Positions 46,958 through 55,160 of a stretch of 64,000 nt of DNA are shown piece after piece; position 1 is the stretch's first letter; each line of letters opens with the position of its first letter. The notes under the pieces are model-generated. The model did not search any database. It was not told the origin of the DNA and saw only the letters and a program-made list of their open reading frames with translations. Source of the DNA: Pseudomonadota bacterium (lineage in GTDB: Bacteria; Pseudomonadota; Gammaproteobacteria; Steroidobacterales; JBCBZW01); the NCBI GenBank assembly GCA_039193195.1, contig JBCCWS010000001.1, positions 195,338 to 259,337 on the forward strand, read 5' to 3'. Position numbers and translations under genes: made by a program.

Positions 46958-47391
46958 CTGGGTCGTCGGAAGGAGCTCTAACCTCCCGACGCCCCTACCT
47001 CTTGCGTGCCATGCGCGAGTGGATGCTCGATAACGGCCTCACGCCTCACATCGTGGTCGATGCTCGGCTCGCAGGCGTGCAGGTGCCCGACGGCTTCGTT
47101 CGTGACGGTCGCATCATCCTCAACGTCTCGGATAGCGCCACCGAAGGCCTGTACCTGGGGAACGACCGGGTGGAGTTCTCGGCTCGATTCTCGGGGACGC
47201 CCCGTCAGGTCTCCATCCCGGTAGCCGCCGTGCTCGGAATCTATGCTCGTGAGACCGAGCAGGGCATGGTTTTCAGCGCAGAACCCGACCTTGCCAACGA
47301 GTCCGGTCCCCTGCCTGAGGATGACCCCCCGGACGGCACCGATCCGGGCCGAGGTGAACGTCGCGGCAGCCATCTGAAGGTCGTGAAGTAG
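46954..47391 (+). CDS. sspB: ClpXP protease specificity-enhancing factor SspB
   Basis: 145-residue adaptor that tethers ssrA-tagged proteins to ClpXP. Substrate-binding domain at about 12-115 (RPYLLRAMREWMLDNGLTPH; VSIPVAAVLGIYARE), a flexible acidic/Pro-rich linker, and the terminal ClpX-docking tail SHLKVVK. GTG start overlapping sspA. It is convergent with yraN, 6 bases apart. Confidence 0.95.
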   Translation: MTGSSEGALTSRRPYLLRAMREWMLDNGLTPHIVVDARLAGVQVPDGFVRDGRIILNVSDSATEGLYLGNDRVEFSARFSGTPRQVSIPVAAVLGIYARETEQGMVFSAEPDLANESGPLPEDDPPDGTDPGRGERRGSHLKVVK

Positions 47392-47397
47392 TCGCCT

Positions 47398-47784
47398 TCA
47401 CCACGCGTCGGCGCGAAACGCGTCTCGCACCCAACGCGCCTGGGGCTCGTCCAGTGCCCCCGACAGGCCGATCACATCGAACCGTGCATTCTCGAAATGG
47501 AGCTGCGGGTGTTTGGCGAGATAGTGCCGGGCGGTGGTCACGACCTTGCGACGCTTGGTCGCATTCACTGTTTCTTCGGGCGCGGTGATCAGCGATCTTG
47601 CCCGGTACCGCACTTCCACGAACACCAATGTGTCCTGCCCCTCGCGCATGATCAGATCGATCTCGCCGCCGCGCCAGCGGTAGTTTCGGTCTATGGGCTG
47701 CAACCCGTGGGTGATGAGGTAGCGTTCCGCCCACGCTTCGCTCAGCGCCCCCACCTCGGGGGAGGTGCTCGAGCCTTTGCTCAT
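47398..47784 (-). CDS. yraN: YraN family endonuclease-like protein (UPF0102)
   Basis: 128-residue protein with the restriction-endonuclease-like core GGEIDLIMREGQDTLVFVEV (39-58), which holds the D and E-x-(V) residues of a PD-(D/E)xK-like nuclease. Biological role not established. It lies 12 bases after lpoA on the same strand, the order seen in E. coli. Confidence 0.92.
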   Translation of the reverse strand: MSKGSSTSPEVGALSEAWAERYLITHGLQPIDRNYRWRGGEIDLIMREGQDTLVFVEVRYRARSLITAPEETVNATKRRKVVTTARHYLAKHPQLHFENARFDVIGLSGALDEPQARWVRDAFRADAW

Positions 47785-47796
47785 CGGGCCGAGTGG

Positions 47797-49821
47797 CTAG
47801 CGGCGCTCGGAGAGCGCCGAGAGGGGTGTATATCCTAGCCCTGCGGGTGCGACCACCTCGACCAGCTCATCATCGCGTAACTGCAAGATGGCCAGCTCAC
47901 GGGCGATGCGCCCTTGCGGATCTGCGCGCAGGTTGCCGGTCAAGCCTTCCAGCAAGACCTCGTTGCCGACCACCCCACTCCAAATGGCCGGGATCAGACC
48001 GAACGCATCCACGCCGAAAGCGTAGAGACGAGCACGGCTCACCCCGTCCGGCGCGTAGCGCTCTAGCGCATCCCAGCGCGGATCATTCGCGTGCCTGGCC
48101 GTGGCCAGCCAGGGGATGTCGGCAAAGTACACCTCATTGAGTTCTTGGTTCGCCTCGGGGTCAGGATCTAGTGCCGCGGAGGTCATGTACAAGGGCAGGT
48201 CGGCAGCGTAGTGAAAGCGGAGCTGGGGGCGAATGAGCTTTGCTTTGGCAGCGGAGGCTGCGACGAAGAGCGCGTCGACATCGTCGCGCCGCCGAGGCTC
48301 GAACTCCACTCGCTCACCGAGGATTCTCCTTAGGTCGTCGTACCTACGTTCGCTGCTGTCGAGCCGCAGGGCGCGGCGAATGGGGGCGGAGAAATCCACC
48401 GCCGAATTTGCGTAGTAGCCGTAGTCGACAAGGGCCGGTGCGCCAGGGACGAAGCCGCTCGCGGTAACCGTATCCTGCGCGGCGTCCGGCAACCGATCGG
48501 GCGCCGCTGGCTCCGGTGCCGCCACCGCCAGGGCGTTGACCGTCAGGGCATCGCGTACGCTAGCCAGCAGGCGCTCGCCCCAGTTGCTGTTGGGGATTAA
48601 TGCGATGAGATTCAGGTGGCCCTCGCGCGTCGCGCGCAGCGCCGCCTGGCGCGCTTCATCTTCGGGCGCTAGGGCGTAGCGGTAGAAGTCGCTCCCCGGC
48701 AGCATTGTGAGCTCGCCTGGGTCGTTGAGGGTGATCGTCGGGACGCGGCGTTGGACTTGGCTGAGGGCGAGAACCTCGTCCTTGCGCAGGGGGCCTACCA
48801 CTAACTCAGCGCCCTCTGCGAGCGCGCGCGAGTAAGCTTCCACTGCGCCAGCGGCAGCCGTGTCGTACACGGATACCTGGATTGCTCGAGACTCATGGCC
48901 TCCCTCCAGTACGGCACCGATGAAACCGTCTCGAATCGCTTGCGCTGGGCGGGCGAGGTTGCCGGACAGGGGCAGGAGCAGGGCGACCCGTTCTGGGAAC
49001 TGGGTGGCCGAGCGGTACTGCGCGAGCAGCGACGGTACTACCTGCGCATTGGCAGGATGCCCCGGGTACCGCGCGCGCCACTCGATGATGTCTCCACGCA
49101 GGCGGCCGGGGCTCGTGTCAAGCCTCTGCGCCAGGCGAGCGAGGCCTAGCCAGCCGTCGACTACAGGGTCACCGCTATCAGAGCTAGGGAGGGTGAACTC
49201 GCCCTCCACTAAGGAGCGCCACAGGAGGCGGTGGTTGTCGAGGACTTGCGTGTCCGAACTCAACCAGAGTTCGCGTTCGGCAAGCGCCCTGACCGCCGCT
49301 CGCGGGTCGCCGACCACGAAGTGGGCGCGCCCTGTTTGCTCGAGAATGAGCGGCGTCAGCACCTCGGGATAGGGTCGTGCGATCCCGCTCAGCCATTGGA
49401 GCGCGATCGACGGTTGGCGTTGCGTGAGTGCCCGGGAGGCACCGATTAGTCGCGTCGCCGGATCGCCGACGTCGCTGAGGGGGCTCTGACGTTGGTCGGC
49501 GAGGCCGGCGGCACGCGCGGTGTTGCCGGCGAAGATCCACTCCCTTGCAGCATCTAGTAGAAGCGCATCGCGCAACTCCCCGCTAGTACCGGTGATCGCC
49601 GCTTCTAGTGTCTGCGCCGCCGCCGCGTGCTGCCCGTTGGCAGCTAAGGTAAGGGCTTGCTCGCGCGCCTGCGCGATGTTGGTGCCACCGCCAGTGCTCT
49701 GGCAGCCAGCCAACAGGGTCGAGGCGATGATGGCCGCCACCGCGGCGATGACTCGCCAGGGGCTCACGGCGACGGTCGCCGGCGTCGGGCCAAGTGCGCC
49801 GAGGAGACGTGTGTTGCTCAT
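47797..49821 (-). CDS. lpoA: Penicillin-binding protein activator LpoA
   Basis: 674-residue outer-membrane lipoprotein that activates the peptidoglycan synthase PBP1A. Signal peptide with lipobox LLAG-C40; an N-terminal TPR-like domain (about 45-280) and a C-terminal periplasmic-binding-protein-like LppC domain (from VALLLPLSGNLARPAQAIRDG to about 660). ATG at 49821 chosen because it gives a proper lipoprotein signal; the open frame is 36 codons longer. Divergent from rsmI, as in E. coli. Confidence 0.93.
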   Translation of the reverse strand: MSNTRLLGALGPTPATVAVSPWRVIAAVAAIIASTLLAGCQSTGGGTNIAQAREQALTLAANGQHAAAAQTLEAAITGTSGELRDALLLDAAREWIFAGNTARAAGLADQRQSPLSDVGDPATRLIGASRALTQRQPSIALQWLSGIARPYPEVLTPLILEQTGRAHFVVGDPRAAVRALAERELWLSSDTQVLDNHRLLWRSLVEGEFTLPSSDSGDPVVDGWLGLARLAQRLDTSPGRLRGDIIEWRARYPGHPANAQVVPSLLAQYRSATQFPERVALLLPLSGNLARPAQAIRDGFIGAVLEGGHESRAIQVSVYDTAAAGAVEAYSRALAEGAELVVGPLRKDEVLALSQVQRRVPTITLNDPGELTMLPGSDFYRYALAPEDEARQAALRATREGHLNLIALIPNSNWGERLLASVRDALTVNALAVAAPEPAAPDRLPDAAQDTVTASGFVPGAPALVDYGYYANSAVDFSAPIRRALRLDSSERRYDDLRRILGERVEFEPRRRDDVDALFVAASAAKAKLIRPQLRFHYAADLPLYMTSAALDPDPEANQELNEVYFADIPWLATARHANDPRWDALERYAPDGVSRARLYAFGVDAFGLIPAIWSGVVGNEVLLEGLTGNLRADPQGRIARELAILQLRDDELVEVVAPAGLGYTPLSALSERR

Positions 49822-49952
49822 GGCTGCGAGGGTGACGGCTGGGGGCGGCGCATGCAACCGACGTTCCGCCACAACGGCGCTAGATACGCGACTTGCGCAG
49901 AGTCTCCACAACGCCCTTGGCAAGACCACTGCGCGCCTGCGACAGTAAGTGG

Positions 49953-50831
49953 ATGACCGATCTCGGGGCCGAGCAGAGAAGCGGTCGCGGTGTGCTCCAC
50001 GTCATCGCGACGCCGATCGGAAATCTGGATGACACGGCGCCTCGCGCCCGCGAGCTCCTGGCGGCCGCAGACTTCGTGGCCGCTGAAGACACGCGTCACA
50101 GCGGACGCCTGCTGCGACGTTTCGGCATCACCACGCCCCTGCTATCCCTGCACGAGCACAACGAGGCCGAGCGGGCGCCGCAGCTGATCGCCCGCCTGCG
50201 CGAGGGCGAGCGCGGTGCGCTGGTGAGCGACGCGGGTACGCCGCTGATCGCTGACCCTGGCTATCGTCTCTTGCGCTTGGCGCGTGAGGCCGGCATCGCC
50301 GTCTCGCCCGTTCCCGGGCCCTGCGCGGCGATCGCCGCCCTCAGCGTCGCCGGGTTGCCCAGCGACAGATTCGCCTTCGAGGGCTTCTTGCCGCCGAAGC
50401 AGGTCGCTCGTCGGCGTCGCCTAGAGGCGCTGGCCGAGGAACCGCGGTCGATGATCTTCTACGAGTCACCGCGACGGGTGGCAGCCACCCTGGAAGATAT
50501 GGGCGCTGTGATGGGGACGCACCGGGAGGCGACCTGCGCCCGTGAGCTCACCAAGCTGCACGAGACGGTGGCCCACGGCACCTTGGCGCAGTTGCACGCC
50601 CACGCCGTGGAAGACGAGCGCTGGCGCATGGGGGAGTTCGTGCTCGTGGTGGGCGGGGCGCCCCCTGAGGCAGGCGATGAACAAGCCGGACACGAGGCAC
50701 GGCGGGTGCTCAGTTTGCTGCTAGAGGATGGCATCTCGCCCAAACAGTCTGCAGCGTTAGCCGCCAAGATCACCCGAGGCTCGCGCAACCGCCTCTACCG
50801 ACTCGCTTTGGAGCTCCACCGGGGCGGGTGA
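49953..50831 (+). CDS. rsmI: 16S rRNA (cytidine-1402 2'-O) methyltransferase
   Basis: 292-residue SAM-dependent tetrapyrrole-methylase-fold enzyme that methylates the ribose of C1402 in 16S rRNA. Motifs: VIATPIGNLDDTAPRA (18-33), AAEDTRHS, VSDAGTPLIADPGY, and PGPCAAIAALSVAGLPSDRF. ATG 49953; the frame is open 20 codons upstream but these precede the family start. RNase P RNA follows 39 bases downstream. Confidence 0.95.
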   Translation: MTDLGAEQRSGRGVLHVIATPIGNLDDTAPRARELLAAADFVAAEDTRHSGRLLRRFGITTPLLSLHEHNEAERAPQLIARLREGERGALVSDAGTPLIADPGYRLLRLAREAGIAVSPVPGPCAAIAALSVAGLPSDRFAFEGFLPPKQVARRRRLEALAEEPRSMIFYESPRRVAATLEDMGAVMGTHREATCARELTKLHETVAHGTLAQLHAHAVEDERWRMGEFVLVVGGAPPEAGDEQAGHEARRVLSLLLEDGISPKQSAALAAKITRGSRNRLYRLALELHRGG

Positions 50832-50833
50832 GC

Positions 50834-50848
50834 GCGGCGCAGCGCCGC
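50834..50848 (+). terminator. Hairpin between rsmI and rnpB
   Basis: GCGGCG/CGCCGC inverted repeat with a 3-base loop immediately after the rsmI stop. It may end rsmI transcripts before the rnpB promoter; no U-tract, so moderate at best. Confidence 0.35.
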
Positions 50849-50857
50849 CCGTTGGGC

Positions 50858-50863
50858 CATAAT
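50858..50863 (+). promoter_or_regulatory. rnpB promoter -10 element
   Basis: CATAAT seven bases before the first nucleotide of the RNase P RNA, followed by a GC-rich discriminator (CGCCCGC). No clear -35. Confidence 0.45.
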
Positions 50864-50869
50864 CGCCCG

Positions 50870-51236
50870 CGGGAGTCGGCCAGGCAGTCGCTGTTCGCTA
50901 TGGCGAATGGAGGAAAGTCCGGGCTCCACAGGGCAGGGTGCCAGGTAACGCCTGGGGGGCGCGAGCCCACGGAAAGTGCCACAGAAAAGATACCGCCGCC
51001 TCCCGCGAGGGTTGGCGGTAAGGGTGAAATGGTGCGGTAAGAGCGCACCGCGCGGGTGGTAACACGCGTGGCAGGGTAAACCCCACCCGGAGCAAGACCA
51101 TGTAGGGGAGCGTGCCGAGCAATCGGCGGCGTGCGGCCCGCACGTGACTCCCGGGTAGGTCGCTCGAGGTTGGCGGTGACGCCAGCCCAAGATGAATGGC
51201 TGTCCCCGACAGAACCCGGCTTATCGGCCGACTCCC
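50870..51236 (+). ncRNA. rnpB: RNase P RNA, class A
   Basis: Catalytic RNA that removes 5' leaders from tRNA precursors. It begins GGGAGTCGGCCAGGCAGTCG, contains the universal GAGGAAAGTCCGGGCTCC and the CACAGAAAA segment, and closes with ACAGAACCCGGCTTA followed by CGGCCGACTCCC, which pairs with the 5' end to form P1. Length about 367 bases, bacterial type A. Ends are judged from the P1 pairing. It lies between rsmI and the mra cluster, a typical gammaproteobacterial location. Confidence 0.97.
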
Positions 51237-51248
51237 CCTCCTAGTGTG

Positions 51249-51266
51249 ACGTTCCGCAAGGAACGT
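51249..51266 (+). terminator. Hairpin after rnpB
   Basis: ACGTTCC/GGAACGT, a 7-bp perfect stem with a GCAA tetraloop, 13 bases after the RNase P RNA. The stable GNRA loop and position suggest a terminator or 3'-processing signal; the following TTTA is short. Confidence 0.45.
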
Positions 51267-51574
51267 GGCCTTTACGCGCGTCTCGGTTCGCCAGCGGTGT
51301 TGTGCCTCCTTCCACAGAGCCCGCCACTGAACGCCGTCGCGCCTACCCCGAGGACCAAGGCGCCGTGCGCCGAAGGCCACGTGACTTCCGGAACGCCCCA
51401 CCAGCCGCTCGTCGCTTTGCGCAACGGTCGTCGCCATTCGTCGGACGGTCTCTGCTCATGTGGTTTAGAAGCTACCGCGTGCAACTGACTGATTTAGTGT
51501 TGCGTTGCCTCCCGAATTAGTCTCCGATAGTAACGATAAGTCCCTGTCCTGACAGGGATAATTCTCCTCATTTC
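51267..51574. other. Intergenic region rnpB to mra promoter
   Basis: About 300 bases. I see no gene. The only clear structure is a near-palindrome CCCTGTC-CT-GACAGGG (51542-51557), 18 bases before the -35 of the mra promoter, then an AT-richer stretch. Confidence 0.5.
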
Positions 51575-51603
51575 TTGACACCCCGCAGGGTGGGCCACAT
51601 AGT
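51575..51603 (+). promoter_or_regulatory. mraZ (dcw cluster) promoter
   Basis: Perfect -35 TTGACA (51575-51580), a 17-base spacer and -10 CATAGT (51598-51603). It drives the division/cell-wall cluster, whose genes follow without another obvious promoter. The MraZ binding repeats begin 8 bases downstream. Confidence 0.8.
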
Positions 51604-51610
51604 GCGCGCG

Positions 51611-51635
51611 TGGAGATTTGTGGGCTGAAGTGGGC
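51611..51635 (+). promoter_or_regulatory. MraZ-binding repeats
   Basis: Three TGGRN-type repeats spaced exactly 10 bases: TGGAG (51611), TGGGC (51621) and TGGGC (51631), separated by 5-base spacers. This matches the MraZ operator layout, so MraZ likely represses its own operon from just downstream of the -10. Confidence 0.75.
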
Positions 51636-51658
51636 TGAATGCCCCAGCGTGAGGCACA

Positions 51659-52111
51659 TTGTTCAGGGGATCCAACCGACTGACCCTCGATGCGAAGGGG
51701 CGGATCGCGGTGCCGTCGAAGTACCGCGAGCGCCTGCATGAGCAGTGCGAGGGGCAGCTGGTGCTCACCGTGGACCGCGACAATTGCCTCCTGATGTACC
51801 CGATGCCCACCTGGGAGGTGATCGAGCAGCGCCTCGCATCGCTGCCGAGCCTGGACCGCCAGGCGCGGCGCCTGCAGCGCCTGATGATCGGTCATGCGAC
51901 CGAGATGGAATTGGATGGTCACGGTCGGATTCGCCTGCCGGCGGAGCTGCGCGAGTTCGCGGGTCTCGATCGGGCGGTGATGCTGATCGGGCAGGGCAAC
52001 AAGTTCGAGCTGTGGGACGCCGATCGGTGGGTCGACCGGCGCGAGAGCTGGCTGGATGAGGAGCGCGAGCAGGCGGCGATGCCTGCCGAGCTCAGCACGC
52101 TGTCTTTCTGA
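51659..52111 (+). CDS. mraZ: Transcriptional regulator MraZ
   Basis: 150 residues, two SpoVT/AbrB-like DNA-binding halves: FRGSNRLTLDAKGRIAVPSK (2-21) and EMELDGHGRIRLPAELRE. It binds repeats upstream of its own gene and tunes the dcw operon. The start is TTG (MFRGSNRL), the family's first residue, after GAGG. First gene of the cluster; rsmH follows in 5 bases. Confidence 0.95.
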   Translation: MFRGSNRLTLDAKGRIAVPSKYRERLHEQCEGQLVLTVDRDNCLLMYPMPTWEVIEQRLASLPSLDRQARRLQRLMIGHATEMELDGHGRIRLPAELREFAGLDRAVMLIGQGNKFELWDADRWVDRRESWLDEEREQAAMPAELSTLSF

Positions 52112-52116
52112 CGGAG

Positions 52117-53085
52117 ATGGCCGACGCCTACGGCGCTCATCAACCGGTGCTCCTCGAGCCGGCGTGTGCCGCGTTGCTGAGCGCCGAGGCCGGCGTCGAC
52201 GGGGTGTACGTGGATGGGACCTTCGGGCGAGGTGGGCACGCTGGCGCACTGCTGGCCCGCCTGTCGTCGAAGGGAAAGTTGATTGCTATCGATCGCGACG
52301 AGCAAGCGATCGCGGCAGGCAGGGAGCGCTACGGGAACGATGAGCGGTTGACGCTGGTGCACGCTAGCTTCAGCCAGATGACGCAAGTGGTGAACGATGT
52401 GGGCTACGCACAGGTGGACGGAGTGCTGATGGATTTGGGGGTGTCCTCGCCGCAGCTCGACCAGGCCGCCCGTGGGTTCAGCTTCATGCACGACGGTCCC
52501 CTGGATATGCGCATGGACACCAGCGCCGGTGCCACGGCGGCGCAGTGGCTCGCCGAGGTAACCGAGCAAGGGTTGGCGCGAGTGCTGCGCGACTACGGCG
52601 AGGAGCCGCAGGCGCGACGTCTGGCTCGCGTGCTTTGCGAGGCGCGCGAACGGGCCCCGATCGAGACCACCGCTCAGCTCGCCGCGCTGATCTCGACCAC
52701 GCTCGGGCGCAGGGATCCGAAGCGCCATCCGGCGACGCGCGCCTTTCAGGCCCTGCGCATACAGGTCAACGGGGAGCTCGATGAGCTGCGCTGCGCCCTC
52801 GCTCAATGCGAGGCCTTGTTGGCCGACGGTGCAGTGATGGCTGTCATCAGCTTTCATTCCCTCGAGGATCGCATGGTCAAGCAGTTTATTCGTGATCGTT
52901 CTCGGGTGGATCCAAAGCTAGCGCGCCTGCCGGTCGTGCCCGAGCACGCGCAGCCGCGCCTAACGCGCTTGGGGGCTGCGGTCCGCGCCGACGGGGCCGA
53001 AGTGACGGCGAACCCGCGCTCGCGCAGCGCGGTGCTGCGGTGTGCGCGACGCCTGCCTCGACGCCGGGGTCAACACCGTGGGTGA
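52117..53085 (+). CDS. rsmH: 16S rRNA (cytosine-1402 N4) methyltransferase
   Basis: 322 residues, SAM-dependent MraW family. Motifs: HQPVLLEPA (8-16), SAM-binding VDGTFGRGGHAGALL (32-46), LMDLGVSSPQLD, and SFHSLEDRMVKQF near the C-terminus. Modifies the same nucleotide, C1402, as RsmI encoded 1.3 kb upstream. ATG 52117. Confidence 0.96.
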   Translation: MADAYGAHQPVLLEPACAALLSAEAGVDGVYVDGTFGRGGHAGALLARLSSKGKLIAIDRDEQAIAAGRERYGNDERLTLVHASFSQMTQVVNDVGYAQVDGVLMDLGVSSPQLDQAARGFSFMHDGPLDMRMDTSAGATAAQWLAEVTEQGLARVLRDYGEEPQARRLARVLCEARERAPIETTAQLAALISTTLGRRDPKRHPATRAFQALRIQVNGELDELRCALAQCEALLADGAVMAVISFHSLEDRMVKQFIRDRSRVDPKLARLPVVPEHAQPRLTRLGAAVRADGAEVTANPRSRSAVLRCARRLPRRRGQHRG

Positions 53086-53110
53086 GCAGGGCAAGGGAAA
53101 GGACGTTGCG

Positions 53111-53419
53111 GTGTCCACCTTGGTCACGGCTGGCTCCGGCCGGCGCTGGTGGCGTGTCGCGATGGCGCTCGCCTGGATGGCTGTGCTCGCCTCTGCGTTC
53201 TCTATGGTTTGGGCGCGCCACGAGGCGCGCCAGCAGTTCCAGGAGCTGCAGGCACTGAAACGTGATCGTGACGAGCTGAACATCGAATGGAACCAGCTGC
53301 GCCTGGAGCTCGGTGCCCTTGCGGCCCACTGGCGCGTAGAGCGTCTGGCGCGCGAGCAGCTGTCGATGCGCGAGCCCGAGGCCGGCGAGATGCGCTGGGT
53401 GGACGACGATGAAGACTAG
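53111..53419 (+). CDS. ftsL: Cell division protein FtsL
   Basis: About 102 residues: short cytoplasmic tail, one membrane helix (VAMALAWMAVLASAFSMVW) and a periplasmic coiled coil (ARQQFQELQALKRDRDELNI and onward). Forms the FtsQLB complex that activates FtsWI. The start is uncertain: I use GTG 53111 with AAAGGA upstream; GTG 53078 or 53042 would overlap rsmH. It overlaps ftsI by 11 bases. Confidence 0.85.
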   Translation: MSTLVTAGSGRRWWRVAMALAWMAVLASAFSMVWARHEARQQFQELQALKRDRDELNIEWNQLRLELGALAAHWRVERLAREQLSMREPEAGEMRWVDDDED

Positions 53420-55160
53420 CAAGAAGCAGGAGAGATTGCGCCGCGAGCGAGCGAATCTTCGAGTTCGTTGGCTTATGGGTTTATTCGTTGCGGCGCTGGT
53501 CGGACTGCTTGGTCGCGCCGTGCAGCTGCAGCTGTTGGATCGAGACTTTCTGGTTAACCAGGGTGAGGTTCGCCACGTTCGCACGGAGACGCTCTCGGCC
53601 CATCGTGGCGCTGTCACCGACCGCAACGGAGAGCTGCTCGCGATGAGCACTCCGGTGGACTCGATTTGGGTAGACCCCTCCACGCTCAAGGGTCACCCCG
53701 AGGCCATCGTCGAGGTTGCGGCGAAGCTCCAGTCCAGCCCCGACTGGCTCCTGCGCCAAGTCTCGCGCAACGCCCAGCGCCAGTTCCTGTGGGTTCGACG
53801 CCACCAGTCTCCATCCGAGGCGGCCGCGGTGTTGGGGATCGGTGCCCCTGGGGTGCATTCGCGGCGCGAGTATCGACGCTTCTACCCGGCGGGCGAGGTC
53901 ACTAGCCACGTACTCGGGTTTACCAACCTCGACGACGAGGGCCTGGAGGGTCTCGAGCTTGCCTTCGATCACTGGTTGGCAGGCACGCCGGGTAAGAAGC
54001 GCGTGTTGCGCGACAGCCATGGGCGAAGCGTCGAGGATGTGGAGAGCGTTCGGCCGGCACAGCCCGGACGCACCTTGGTGACGAGCCTAGATCTGCGCCT
54101 GCAGTACGTTGCCTATCGCGCGCTCAAGGCGGCGGTGCAAGAGCACCGGGCAGCCTCAGGCTCCGTGGTCATCCTCGACGTGGCCAGTGGCGAAGTGCTC
54201 GCGATGGTCAATCAGCCTAGCTACAACCCGAACGCGCGCAAGAAGTCCCCGGGCGCCTCCTTCCGCAATCGGGCGGTCACGGATATTTTCGAGCCGGGCT
54301 CGGTCTACAAGACCATGATCATGGCGGCTGCCCTGGAGGGTGGCCGATGGGGTCCGGACTCGATCGTCGATACATCGCCGGGACAGCTCGAGGTAGGCGG
54401 CAAGGTGATCAAGGACAGTCGTAACCTCGGCCCGATCTCCGCTACGACCGTGCTGGTGCGCTCGAGCAACGTGGGTATCGTGCGCATCGCTCAATCGTTG
54501 GAAAAGCACGAGCTTTGGCGCGTGTTGAACAGGCTGGGTTTCGGAGAGCTGACTATGAGTGGCTTTCCGGGGGAGTCCGCGGGCCTGTTGCGAGACCACC
54601 GCAACTGGCGCGATCTGGAGCAAGCCACCCTAAGCTACGGCTACGGTCTGTCCGTGACGCCTTTGCAGCTGGCGCGCGCTTACGCCGTGATCGGCAACCA
54701 GGGTGTGATGACACCCATCAGCCTGCTGCGCCAGGATGCGCCGCCAGAGGGGCGCCAGGTGTTGTCGCCTGCCACGGCGAAGGCGCTGCTCAGCATGCTG
54801 GAGGAGGTGGTTCAGCCTACGGGAACCGGTCGCCGGGCGACAGTCCCTGGCTACCGCATTGCCGGCAAGACCGGCACGGCGCGCAAGACGGCTAGCGGCG
54901 GCTACGCCACCGATCGCTACGTCTCCGTGTTCGCCGGCATCGCCCCCGTCTCTGCCCCGCAGCTGGCGGTGGTGGTAATGGTGGACGACCCTCGTGCCGG
55001 TCGCTACTACGGTGGTGAGGTGGCAGCGCCGGTATTCTCCGAGATCGTGTCGGATGCGATGCGACTGCTAGCCGTGCCCCTCGACGATCCCACGATGGTG
55101 GCGCGAGCGGCTCCCCTGGCGGACGCGCCAGGCGAGCAGCGCGTGGAGGTGGTGCCGTGA
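53409..55160 (+). CDS. ftsI: Peptidoglycan transpeptidase FtsI (PBP3)
   Basis: 583 residues. N-terminal membrane helix (about 19-40), pedestal domain, and transpeptidase domain with the active-site motif S298-V-Y-K301 (EPGSVYKTM), S352-S-N354, and KTGT in RIAGKTGTARK. It cross-links septal peptidoglycan together with FtsW. ATG 53409 inside the end of ftsL. Its stop overlaps the murE GTG. Confidence 0.97.
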   Translation: MKTSKKQERLRRERANLRVRWLMGLFVAALVGLLGRAVQLQLLDRDFLVNQGEVRHVRTETLSAHRGAVTDRNGELLAMSTPVDSIWVDPSTLKGHPEAIVEVAAKLQSSPDWLLRQVSRNAQRQFLWVRRHQSPSEAAAVLGIGAPGVHSRREYRRFYPAGEVTSHVLGFTNLDDEGLEGLELAFDHWLAGTPGKKRVLRDSHGRSVEDVESVRPAQPGRTLVTSLDLRLQYVAYRALKAAVQEHRAASGSVVILDVASGEVLAMVNQPSYNPNARKKSPGASFRNRAVTDIFEPGSVYKTMIMAAALEGGRWGPDSIVDTSPGQLEVGGKVIKDSRNLGPISATTVLVRSSNVGIVRIAQSLEKHELWRVLNRLGFGELTMSGFPGESAGLLRDHRNWRDLEQATLSYGYGLSVTPLQLARAYAVIGNQGVMTPISLLRQDAPPEGRQVLSPATAKALLSMLEEVVQPTGTGRRATVPGYRIAGKTGTARKTASGGYATDRYVSVFAGIAPVSAPQLAVVVMVDDPRAGRYYGGEVAAPVFSEIVSDAMRLLAVPLDDPTMVARAAPLADAPGEQRVEVVP

